From Clitopilus passeckerianus (lineage: Eukaryota; Basidiomycota; Agaricomycetes; Agaricales; Entolomataceae), in NCBI GenBank assembly GCA_944990035.1, contig CALYLX010000142.1, forward strand, positions 992,001 to 1,056,000: 64,000 nucleotides of DNA, in the 5' to 3' direction. Positions 1-10,922 of the stretch are shown in pieces. The notes beneath the pieces were generated by a model, which was given only the letters and a program-made list of their open reading frames with translations, was not told the origin of the DNA and did no database searches. The translations under genes were made by a program, and so were the position numbers. The first letter of the stretch is position 1, and each line of letters begins with the position of its first letter.

Positions 1-427
1 AGGGTACGAACGTTTGTGAAACTGGAAAACGGGAATTAAGACCAAGGTGAGCGGGAGGTAAAGTTGGTAGACTCACGGAGTACAGAGACAGAAGTGTCGA
101 TGCCGCTGTATTGATCAATTAAGTATGGGATGGAGGAGCAGACATATGACAGAACCTACACAATCAAAGCAACAAAAGTCTTGATCCCCCAGGTGTCCTT
201 TGGGTATCTTGAGTAGTACATGTAGGCCTCTGCCTCGAGTGTAAGTGTTTCCTCAGATACCAGGAAGAAAGAAACGAGAACGCACGGAAGAATGTGAATC
301 CATAGAGTACCATCGAGAACATGTACCCAACGAGGTACACCCCATTTGTCTTCTCCAAGTAATCAAGCTGCAAACTACCGGGCGTGGCATGAACCAGAGC
401 CGTTGCTGGGTCGACGTGAGCAGACAT
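1..427 (-). CDS. DUF6534-like multi-pass membrane protein, 5' part only
   Basis: The first exon begins at the ATG at 427 and encodes a short N-terminus followed by a hydrophobic segment (GYMFSMVLYGFTFF). Splicing out 230-285, 106-159 and 22-76, all GT-AG and 54-56 bases long, keeps one frame. Exon 2 then reads QAYMYYSRYPKDTWGIKTF. This aromatic segment after the first helix, with YYSRYPKD, is characteristic of a large agaricomycete family of roughly seven-helix plasma membrane proteins annotated with DUF6534, whose function is unknown. The rest of the protein lies beyond the left edge. An in-frame upstream extension to about 634 is possible, but it lacks family character, so the start at 427 is preferred. 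The family assignment rests on remembered motifs. The third exon fits less clearly than the first two. Confidence 0.6.
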
Positions 428-2444
428 CGTTATCGAGAGTCGAGTGGCGATGTGGAAGAAGGAAACGAGAGCGGGGGACTCTGCTAAGTACAGAGTAGGT
501 GGTAGCTGGAAGCGAAAAGGATGAAATCCAATCAACTGACCCTGGCACAGTCTATTAGGGTCGGTGTCAAGAGGCCCATCAAAAGGTTTGACGATAGTCA
601 AGTTACTCCTGGACAATGCCATCTTGATCATCATGAGATTCGTACCTGTTCAGGCAGTCGCTCCAGAGTTTCATCAGACCTTCGTGATACAGAAGCCGAA
701 GCGTCTTTTGCCGACCTCAGTGCCATGAGGCTACATTGCTGTGGAAAGATTTTCAGTTCTCTCGGCCGTTGAGAACGAACGCAAACTGGCATACTCGTCT
801 TGACCATGTATAAATTTTCAGAGGTACGGTGAAATTCGAACAGTCCTGGCGAGAAATTAGTTCTCATTTCCAGAGCCCTGGGGCAAAAAAAATTCAAATA
901 TCGCCCCACCCAAGGATCCGCCACTCAGGCTCCCCTCGTAGCTCGGGCGAATCCGCTCAGTCTAGTCCAGTTCAGTGGCCCAATAACCAAACAATGGTCC
1001 CGGTGGCAAGGGAGTATTTGAACGCATCTCCACGGAGGAAAATATCTCGATTTGAAATGGTCCCAAGTTTAGCAAAGACCTATAAACACCTCTCAAGCCA
1101 ACGTCTTTGCATCGATTCAATGTTGCTTCTAAAGCTTGACGTTGAATCACCAAGCGCGTGGCTTGCCATGAAAACGGAGAAAAAAGACACGATTGGAGCT
1201 GGAAGACGCGATTAATTCAGCAATTTCTCTCCACGACCTGCCCGGATCAACTTGGCTCCTATTAGGCGTTCGGATCGGCCATTCCGGTCTGGTGCAAACA
1301 CTTGCCTCTTCTACTCGACCCTCATGTGGTTGAAGATACATGAACTGAAGGACTTTTCACGGCGCTGTATATCTGCGATACTGTTGGCGAAAGGCATTTG
1401 GCCACCTTCGCAGCTTTCCCCTGGACTTGTCAAGGATTTCAATGTCAAATTACAAGACTGGAAGTTGTTCGTTTCCTCATTGGAAGGGCGCTTGATTTAC
1501 TTTGAAGGAGACGAGAACAGCTATCTGATCTCTCTGTCGAAGCTGGCAAACTAAATTTGATACCTAAACCTCCCTTCCTCGATACACTTCTTCGAGGGGA
1601 GTCTGCCTTTCCGTGTGTCGAAGACACCTAGCTTGTTGACCGGCACGCCTTCTGACGAGACATCACAATATTATTGTCCATGGGGTTTGACGGTTACCGA
1701 GCCACTGACACTAAGTGCCTTAGCATCGTCTTTGCCTGGTTGCAAGGCTTTACAACGTCTGGTCTACGTGCAGAAGTGTTCAAGTTCTGTTTCTCAATGG
1801 TTATTCAGTTTACTTGTCAGTTTACTAGATGACCGAGTACCAAATGTAAATTAGCAACCACAGCTAGTTAGAATTAATTCAGAATTTCAATTCAATGACG
1901 CTGTATATCCATCCTGTTTACAGCTTAGACCTTCATATCCGCCACTCCTCTCGGAGAGGGACGACAAACTCAAGCGTTCTGAACCCCGTGGGAACTTCGG
2001 CGCACTGATCGTCTTTCTTGAGCAATCACCGGCATGCAAGTTCGTGCCACAAGGCATTTAGACGCCTGGCACACCCTGGTTCCTTGGCCAGATATGTACG
2101 GACTGGGAATCTGGTCACGATGCCGCCTCTTCCTTTCGCTTTCTCATGAACTCAGAAGACCTTCACGAGCAGCCGCCGCCAACACCTAGGGATGACCGAA
2201 ATCCGTTCCGAAACAGGACACACGTTGCAAGAGCAGCCCCCCAGGTAGCCCAAGTTATACCGCCCACGAGCCGAGATCATGGACCCACACAATCCGCTTC
2301 CGTAGAAGAGTGAGTTGCAAAGATCCCGAGATTACAGTATAAGAAAAGGACCTACCGGAGCAACCCCGTTTAGATCACATCTTTTTCAGAATGCCTCTGG
2401 AATAACCCTTGAAGGATACAACACTCTCACAAGCGCTGGCCGAA
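428..2444. other. Gene-poor stretch without a recognisable gene
   Basis: Only short overlapping open frames are present on both strands. A plus-strand frame at 1615-1854 contains a leucine-spaced phrase (LTLSALASSLPGCKALQRL) resembling one or two leucine-rich repeat units. It could be the remnant of an F-box/LRR gene, but no start, exon chain or domain can be assembled. Nothing else is supported. Confidence 0.4.
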
Positions 2445-4207
2445 ATGTCTACAACATCAACCCTTCTCTGTCTTTCTCCGTACACCCTGGCAAGTTTGAC
2501 CAACGAATTTCGAGATCACACTTACACAAGTGCTTCAGATGCCACCCAATCCGCGGACTTAGGCTCATCTCTGGTTAGCCAGCGTTCTCGTCTTCGTGAC
2601 TTCATTAATGACAACGCTAGGTGGAAGCATGCCCGACGCCTAGATATGATCCTGCTGTCGGTCTAATTTTACGATATTCTGGGAGGGATTATTGACGTTT
2701 GAATTCCACAGCCTGGCTCACAACTTGGAGAGGGAGAGCATCACAGTGAGGTCTATGCGCGCCTCCTTCTGCCGAAGAGACTTGGTTGGCCGCTATGGCT
2801 TCCAAAGCCCATGGAGAACTTACCAGAAGTTTATCGCAAGACAGGCATCAGCATCGGTGATGTTGGTATTATAACCGAAGATGGCCAATTCGACTTCTTC
2901 TTCAATATCCGTCTACCTGCGGACGACCCGATCAACAGAAACCGCGTCCCGGAGAATTTCGAGCCAATCAACCATCCAGCAGACCCAGAAGACGTATGGG
3001 TCGACTCGCAGGCATGGATGCCTGGAGACTATGTCATTACAAGGTCAATTGCGGAAGCGTCATCAATTCGGTAATTCGCTTGGGCTATCGTTGTCTATTT
3101 CTTTCGCATTCTGAGAACTATGTTAGACCCATAGATAACGACCCTACCGTGATAGTCCAGCCGTCTCACTATCAATTCTCAGCTTCTGCTCCTGCTGGTG
3201 CGATTGTATTGCTACCGGATGGAGGGTTTCGCCAGAATCTGCTGAACACCGCCCCATACATTGCTTATTCAAAAAAGCATGGCAAATATTGGTACAAGCA
3301 TATCAATCAGGATCGAGGGCGAGGGGCTGCCAATGGTTCCGTTTACCTGATCACCGGTATCGACAAGGCCCAAGTTTGGGGAACTGGTGTATACTCGCAA
3401 CTGCTCCCCGGGACCAACCTTTATCCTCTCACGTTCAGAAAGGCGGGGCTAGATTCCAATTTCAAGTATATCTGGAATCGATCTCATTATGCAACTACGA
3501 GATATGGCCCTTTGAAACAATATTTCGACGGAAATCCCGACTTGCCTCATAACCAATGCCTATTTCTTCGTGGCTTCAGGGTTGCACTCAGTGAAGGACT
3601 CTGGAGCGTTTTGTCCAGAAGCATTGAGGTCTCACTCATCCAAGAATCATCGCCTGAATCGCTACTTCAGAAAAGTCGTGAAGTTCCCTTCGGCGGAGCA
3701 GAGTCCTCCTTTTTTGGGTCCTTTCTGGGCAGTCACATTGGTTCCACAACTACAAGGACTGCGTCGTCCAGCCCGCAAAGTGATGAAGATGTGAAAATTA
3801 CCTCTAATATACCGACTCCTTCCGTGGCATGTCTTTCGTTCATTCATAGAATCAACGTGCTGAACAACCACTTCAGGGTCTTCATCCGGCCGATATCATA
3901 AATCGACACCTGCTAAATCAGGTAGGCTCTGCCTAGCTCACTTGATGAAATACCCTCATGTGTGAGCTGAGTAGCACACGACCACAGACGTCGCAATCAC
4001 ACACGATGACGTCTGGTGTTCTGTGTTGGATGAGGTTTGTGCCGGATTTTGCCCGTGTAAATGCCAACATATCTAAGCAACCTTTAACTACAGGATTCTG
4101 ATGTTTTTCCAAGTCCGATTGAATTACTTGGCAGAATCGAGCAGAAGTTTGAAACCATCTACTCTGAAGGTTGGTCTTCACAACGTCTGTGGACTAATGA
4201 ACTTACT
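2445..4207 (+). CDS. Conserved agaricomycete protein of unknown function
   Basis: Five introns are inferred (2661-2711, 3071-3126, 3824-3876, 3922-3974, 4035-4093). The spliced exons total exactly 497 codons. Recognisable blocks in order are LGWPLWLPKPMENLPEVYRK, GISIGDVGIITEDGQFDFFF, APAGAIVLLPDGG, NGSVYLITGIDKAQVWG, FHPADIINRHLLNQ-like text at 3877-3921, THDDVW at 3999 onward and a C-terminal SPIELLGRIEQKF. I recognise this block order from many uncharacterised agaricomycete proteins; no function is established. The first donor (GTCTAA) is weak and the start at 2445 is a choice between two nearby options. No stop codon is met: the frame runs straight into the RasGEF coding region at 4208. 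The end given here is therefore arbitrary, and the two may be a single gene. Confidence 0.6.
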
Positions 4208-7200
4208 ATGACTGAATTAGGTGGCGTGTCTTTCAAGCCTAGAGACTCTGCGGACCCAAATGCTTCCCGTTCAATGGAATCCATATCTGCGCCTCAAACC
4301 GGATTTCGGCCCCCAGATACATCCGAAGACAATCCCTCGGCTGACACCGAGTCTGTTCTGTCTGAGGATACCGTAGATGGTCAAGACTACGACCCGGCGA
4401 ATCTTCCGAATACATCTTATTCTGGCCACCCCAGATTTTCCACCAATTCTATCCTGTCTGACGCCCAATCAGATTTTGGTAGCATTAGTGACAGAAGGAC
4501 GCTCTGGTCGTATTCCACGAACGACCGTGCCAGCACCATAGACACCGTATTGGAATCTCTCGACGAAGAGGCACCTTTTGACAAGGAGTCATCCTCAACA
4601 GAGCCATTGCAGACCAGAGGACGAGCCTCTCGTCTTGGAATATCAAAAAGCGTTGTAACATCACTGGCCAAAAGGTTGCTGCAGAGACGTACGGTAGGAT
4701 CACCAAGCCTTACTCTCTCCGAGAGCTCGCAGGTTGGGACGAGAGGATTGGATAGACAAGGTGCTACAGCAACACGAGATACGCTGCGCGGCGTTGTCGC
4801 TGAAGCGAGCGGCCCACTTCCGCAAAGCCCTACAAACAACAGCTTTTTGGCGCCAGTAATCACTCGGCATGGGCAGGTAATCATCTTATCTTCTCTCTGA
4901 AGGCTGATGATACTCAAGGTGTTTCTTTTGACAATAGTTGAGTGACCAACGCTGGCAGATGCCACAAACGACCGGAGCCCGAGTCCTTGATAGTGGCTCC
5001 AGGTAGGGTTCAGTATCCTCCTCGCTAAACGCTGAACTGAGCTATTGTCTGAACAGAGTACGCGAAACGACCCGAGATCCACGAGCTCTCGCTGGATTTG
5101 GTATTCCGAGGCACTCAGGAACTCCCGAACCGTGGATACGCAAACTAACTGATGACGGTATAGGCTACTACTATTACAACAAGCACGATGGAAGGACACA
5201 GGTGAATCGACCTGAGGAAGCTTCTTTCGCTCCGGAAGACCATACATGGGGCAGCATAGATTCAGGTGAAGCAGGTCAGGCACAACCAGGTTATTTGGTA
5301 CCAAAGGAAGGGCGCGAAGGTCAAGCAGCCGCAGGTGGCAGCCTTAAAGGCCAGGAACTTGGAAAGGATTACCCAAACGCAGTGCGCGCGGCAAATTCAT
5401 TGCAGCATCTTCTGTTGCCACCTCAGCTTCCTACAACATTCGAAGGGCTCTTAACGTCAACGAGAAGTGCTATCCATGCAGTCATCGAAGATGTCAAGGG
5501 AGGTATCCCCCCGGAGGAAGACAATCACAACCGAATTGATGGCCTTATCGATGACGTCGTGCTTGCTGTACGCAACTTAATTTGCTTAGGTACCTCTTCA
5601 ACTAGCCGAATACCGTCAGGTGAAATCCACAATCGCCCAGCGTCACTAATTTCTTCGGCCCCTAAAACAATGGTTACCACGAGACTCTCTAGGCTTGTTC
5701 TCTCAGCGCGCGCTATCCAGTATAACTCCAGTGCCCCCCTTACCGACACCCTTCAACAGATCGAGATTGATGCTGGAGAGCTCCTGACAGCTGCCCAATC
5801 TTTCGCCTTGGATGCCCAACGGTATCAAACTCCTGATCGCCAAACACCCCAGCGATTACACGGTTTTTTCAACCCAGATAACCTAGGGGTATGTCTCCCC
5901 GGTGCTGGTGTAGCGGGAGGGTGGAAAGGCTTCGGATGGGTCGCTCTAGACGAGACCCAGGCCACATCCAGAAGAGTCCTGGGACCTGAAGTCATCACTG
6001 AGCTCAAATTATACCTAGCCAGGTTGGACAGTGAGTTCCAAGTGCTGAGCGAAAGTCTGGAGACGCCAGATAAACGATCAGGTTTGTGCACCTCTTTCAT
6101 ATATCTCTCTGTCACTAATGCATTCCCACCATTAGTTAATCAAGTTCGACTCTATGGCAGAGAGCTTGTGGGGCATCTAACTGCCTTACTGGCGTTCGTT
6201 TCCGACATTCACATTGCCCGTCATGTCGATATCGATGGCTTCAGGCAAGAAGGTGCATTAATCAGCGAGTCTTATGAGCAGACAGTGGATAGCGCTCGAC
6301 TCCTTGTACGAACGCTCGAAACCGCCGTTCAGACCACCTACGATGACACCGCCACTTTCGTGCTGGCCATCCAAGCCGTTCGGGACTCTGAACATGTTCA
6401 CTACCGACAAGAGAGAGGATATGTATACGGTCACCTAGATGCCCTATCCTCTGCCGTTAGCTCCAACCTCTCGCTGGTGCTACGAACCCTGGATAGCTTG
6501 TTATCATTAGGTCACGACCAAGCAGAGATGGCACAAGGCGAATACAACGGCTCGATTGAGTGGCGTATGCCCCTGGTCGGCGTCCAACCCATACCAGACT
6601 TCACCAACGTGCGGGACGACAACCCAGATGTTGTTGACTTCGCATCTGCGTTTACGACAAGGGCACCGCGGGCGAAGAACAACGACTTCGATTATGCGTC
6701 GTACTCGCAGATGAATAGCTCGGAGATGAGCCATCTACTCGCAGACTCTGCACACTTGGAGTCTACAGAGGGTACTCTCATGGGTGGTACGTTAGATCAC
6801 GACCCGGTAATACAAGATGTCCCGGGCAGCCCAATTGGTGATGAAGGTATTTTCGGTTGCTATTAATATCTACCAGTTACTCATTACTCATTGCTCGTCA
6901 TAGTACTGGACTTGGAACGGTCGAATAAGCCGAGCGGAAGCAAAACAGTTCTCGCGAAACGTTTGGGAGACGAATACAAGGATAGGATTGCTACGGATGG
7001 AAAGCCTTGGTTCCTTAGACCCAACTATGATCCTTCGGAGATTCTCATTGATCCTGACAACTCTGTTCGCGGGGGGACACTTCCTGCACTGGTTGAACGG
7101 TTGACTGCTCATGATGAAGGAGGTAAGACTACGACTTATAACAATCTGCAATCTGTTGACCTGTATCCAATCAGATCGTGCATTCGGAGAGGCCTTCTTG

Positions 7201-8616
7201 ATGACCTTCAAATCATTCACCACAGTCGACGAGCTATTTGACCTCCTTGTCGAACGTTTCAAGATACAACCACCACCCAATCTCAACGCAGCTCAGCTGA
7301 AGGATTGGACTACGCTCAAGCAGCAAGTCGTACAGATAAGGTTAGTCGTTATGAAGGAGACTCGCAGAACGTTGCTGATTGTTTGTGCAGAGTTATCAAC
7401 ACCTTGAAGTCCCTGATTACGGATGATGATACCTTGGACAAGGAGGATCATCATATCCTTGCCCGAATTGAAGCATTTGCTCGATCCGATGATGCAAGTC
7501 ACCTTTCAGCTGCGAAGCAACTATTAGTCCATATCGAACGGGCTGTACGTGCCTTATAATAGTTCCTGATTCTCTTGGTGACGTGCTCACCAATTACTAG
7601 CGAGGCGAGGGTATAAAAAAGAAGACTCTCAGTCAGGCGCCAGCTCCATCACCAATACTACCCAAGACCAACAGGAAGTTGAAATTGGCGGATATGGATG
7701 CCACCGAGCTTGCACGACAACTTACTATCCTGGAGAGTCATCTCTACATGAAGATCAAACCCATGGAGTGCCTGCAGAGGGCGCGTGAGCAGAAGACTGA
7801 GCACCTGGACAACATTGCGGTAGTCATACAGACTAGTAACCGGGTATGTTTCTTCCCTTGGGACCTAGTGTGCAGTCAATTGATTCATGTTTTCTCAGAT
7901 TGCAGACTGGGTTGCAGACACTGTTCTCAGCAAGGAGGACTCTAGGAAACGAGCAGCTGCCATCAAGCAACTCATTTCTGTTGCAGATGTAGGTGTAAAT
8001 AGCCAATTGTTCTGTTGCCGAGTCTAACTCGGATTCCAGCGGTGCCGATTCATGAACAACTTCTCTAGCATGATCGCCATCACTTCTGGGCTCAATACTC
8101 CACCGATTCGTCGCTTGAAACGGACCTGGGAACAAATCAATCAACGGACGATGGCACAGTTTGCTGCCTGTGAAATGACTATTGATAGCAACAAGACTTT
8201 CCCTAAATACAGGCAACTTATGGCGTCCGTCACGCCCCCTTGTGTCCCATTCATCGGTGTGTGGGTTGCTTTTGTCTTCGACGATGTCTTTTAAAGGCTT
8301 TTTCTTAGGTGTTTTCCTCTCTACTCTCCAATCTATACAGGATGGTATTCCTGACCTGCTACCTGGCGGCCTGGTGAACTTCAGCAAACGTCGGAAGGCG
8401 TCAGAAGTCATCAGCGATATCAAGCGATGGCAAACTGTACCGTTCAACTTCCAGTCCGTGCCATTGATACAGCTATATATCGAAGAATCTCTAGGACAAT
8501 TCAATGATACCAAGGCTTCAAGTGACCACTTCTGGGCTCTCAGTCTCGAACGTGAACCGCAGGAAAAAGAGCACGAAAAGATGGCGCGATTACTCCAGGA
8601 GACCGGTTTCCTCTGA
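4208..8616 (+). CDS. Ras guanine-nucleotide exchange factor (WW-like, RasGEFN, RasGEF)
   Basis: Ten introns (4877-4937, 5003-5056, 6082-6135, 6847-6903, 7123-7174, 7341-7390, 7545-7600, 7844-7898, 7989-8039, 8257-8308) give 1288 residues in one frame. The N-terminal ~220 residues are Ser/Asp-rich and probably disordered. A WW-like module follows (EPWIRKLTDDGIGYYYYN) whose second Trp is missing. A long helical middle contains WKGFGWVALDE. Next comes a RasGEF N-terminal domain (VRGGTLPALVERL and FLMTFKSFTTVDELFDLLV). The CDC25-type catalytic domain runs from about TELARQLTILESHLY to the C-terminus, including MNNFSSMIAITSGLN and GVFLSTLQSIQDGIPDLLP. Family knowledge: such proteins load GTP onto Ras at membranes in cAMP, mating and morphogenesis signalling. 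It resembles Cdc25/Ste6 but lacks a visible SH3 domain. The upstream domain is in frame without a stop. Confidence 0.9.
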
Positions 8617-8939
8617 TCTCTTCCCTTGACTTGGTCTGGGCCGAGGCGCAACTTATACATGTACACTAAATTTGGTACTCAAAATACAACTGATCGTCAA
8701 CAAATCAGAATCGTAAACAGCGGCAAAGCGATTCGGAAGATATGATAGACGGTGCTCTCATACAACTAAACCACCTAGATCTCAAGTAAAGACGATATCA
8801 TCAATAATGAAGCATGCCTCACTCTGGCATACCCAAATAACGAATAATCTATCCATGGCAAGTCAAATTTCAGACAAGTACGTTAAATCCAAAGCAAAGA
8901 ACAAGTAACGCAATGATACGAGCTTGCGACCGCGTGAGA
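8617..8939. other. Convergent intergenic spacer (3' ends)
   Basis: AT-rich sequence between the stop codons of the plus-strand RasGEF and the minus-strand F-box gene. It probably holds both 3' untranslated regions. No ORF or RNA gene is seen. Confidence 0.5.
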
Positions 8940-10726
8940 TCATTGGGTGGGCAGGCAAACATGCTATCTCATGGATTTCTGAGTCACACTGGTTATGGTG
9001 GCCGTGCAAATACAAGACTCACGTTGAGGCGTTTGGCATGATTTTCGTTATGCATTTGTGTGTTACACCACCATCCGTACCTGTGAGCAAACATCAATCG
9101 TGAGCCTTTTATTTGAAGGTCCAGGCTACGGCAAAAGAGCCGCGGAGCTTACCAGCAGTTCTCTGTAGGTATAGTATGACCCACTACGAGTGAAGATATA
9201 GTTAGCTTGTTGCTCGGTTTGATTTTGAATCGCCTACGTTTACGCTTCTGGTTGAAGAACCAAGGACAAAAGTGAAACCTGATTATCGTCCGTATACATT
9301 CTCCACATAGCAAGTCTTCCTTATTCCAGCTATCGAAGGGTCCCATTCTTAGCTCATGCATTTCGTGTAGGATTTTGGTTTGGTCATAGTCAGCCAGTGG
9401 GTCCATCCCGTCCTTTCTTAACTCTTCCAGAATCGTCCTATAGATAGGTCCATCCACCAGACTGCTGCAAAGCGTGCCTGGAAGCATGTTAGTCTCCGAC
9501 AGGCGTGCATCAAATACTCCATAACACAAGTTCCAGCCTAGTGTATGATAGATAAGCCTGTCCTCCTTCCCGTGGTAAATTTAAGCTTGCTTCACAAAAA
9601 AGGTCTAACACATCAAACTCCCTGTTACATTGGCAACCTTGACTACATTGTTAAACAAGGCCACACCATGCCTGTGGGAAGAGGGAACGCAGCTCTCACA
9701 GTTATCCCTTGGGTTGGGAACCGTATCCAAGATTGATTCCCAATGTGTCCAGTCTTCTACTAGTAACTGCGCACTCCGTTCCTCCCAGAGCATTTTAAGC
9801 GGCTGAGAAAGATAGTTTCGCAGGAGAACCGGAGGTCCTTCATGCTTATAATTCAAAAGCTCATCTCTATATTCGCAGAGATCCGGCCCGTATATCCCGT
9901 ATTTGGTACACACTTCCCAGAGATCGTATGGCCCCCTCGCAAGGACGTAGTCATTAAGCCCTTCTTCAACTAAGGTATTAGGAGCATTAATTTGAAGCTG
10001 TAAGCGAAATTGTGGCAGAGACATACTGGGCTCCAACGAGAAATCATTGAAGGCTATCCATCTGACGATTTCTAAAAGAAACCTAGAAACACTGTGCATC
10101 TCGTAAAGGTCGGAAGTGTTGATGTTCGATAGGAATTTTTTGCGTTGCTCAAATTCTTTGCGGACCTCTTCAACGTCGTAGTCATCATCCGCACGGAATC
10201 CCTCTCTCCGAAGAAAGTCATTTGCAGCAAAGACGTTAGAGTAGAGCATCAGACGATACATGGCACGTTGGAATCGCAGCGACTCCGCAGAGTTCAGAGT
10301 GTTCGCCGAACTTGTGCGGTCCTTGAACCTAGTAAGATAGGTTTTAAAGACCAATCTGATAATCGTGCTGGAGAAGACATACATGACGCTAAACCTGTCC
10401 TCAAAGTACTTGACAGCTGCGGCGTTGTTCCTCAGCCGCTCTATTTCTTCTGGGCTGATTGGAGAGATTGGGCAGGACTCATCGAGAACATCTTCTGGGG
10501 ACCAAGGGGAGTTATAAATTCGCGGATAACGAGCAGCTCGAATTGCCTGAGGGAGTGCAGGGCCAATTATGTTGTAGCAGACGGCCCGAATGATCGAGTG
10601 AGGATGGCTGGTGAACACTCGGTCGAACGCCTTGGATGCTTGGCGAAGAACGGAGAGCGTAGAAAAGTCAGGCAAAAATATGAATATCCTGTCTAGAATA
10701 TCGTCGCTAAGTTGTGAGGAGCCCAT
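8940..10726 (-). CDS. F-box protein, agaricomycete type
   Basis: Exon 1 (10726 to 9619) starts MGSSQLSDDILDRIFIFLPD, an F-box that in this family binds Skp1 in SCF ubiquitin ligases. Introns at 9538-9618, 9184-9237, 9081-9152 and 8964-9022 give 506 residues. The intron at 9184-9237 is a multiple of three and could be read through, but it has GT/AG ends and a CTAAC branch-like site. The C-terminal exons read PTENCWYGWWCNTQMHNENH and then a final short exon ending RLNHVCLPTQ. This Cys/His-rich tail (WYG.xC.TQ..N.HA..LNH.C.PT) is what I recall at the end of many related basidiomycete F-box proteins, and it supports even the 24-base last exon. The substrate is unknown. It is divergent from the CWF19-like gene, with 196 bases between start codons. 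Confidence 0.8.
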
Positions 10727-10922
10727 TCCACTTATAATAGCCTAGAACGTTCCTGTTTTGGCCTTCTTCTGCGAGTTTAGCCTGAAGAGCTGCCTGCAAA
10801 GTAACTGAGTAAGCCGCAACGCGACCCGGAGCTGACAGACGCGTCTTGCCTAAAGGTCACGAGATTAGACCAGGATCGTGGCACGTGATATGACGCTCAA
10901 CGACAGCTTTCGACTCGACGCC
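10727..10922. promoter_or_regulatory. Shared divergent promoter region, F-box / CWF19-like
   Basis: 196 bases separate the two start codons, so both promoters and 5' leaders must lie here or extend into each other. No clear TATA element sits at a useful distance from either start. Confidence 0.4.

Noticed and set aside
2445..4207. Assignment as an NLR/heterokaryon-incompatibility protein
   Set aside because: No HET, NACHT or WD40 motif is visible; only resemblance to uncharacterised agaricomycete proteins can be supported.
4417..5304. 295-codon minus-strand frame
   Set aside because: It lies antisense to the spliced RasGEF N-terminus, and plus-strand introns at 4877-4937 and 5003-5056 explain the region.
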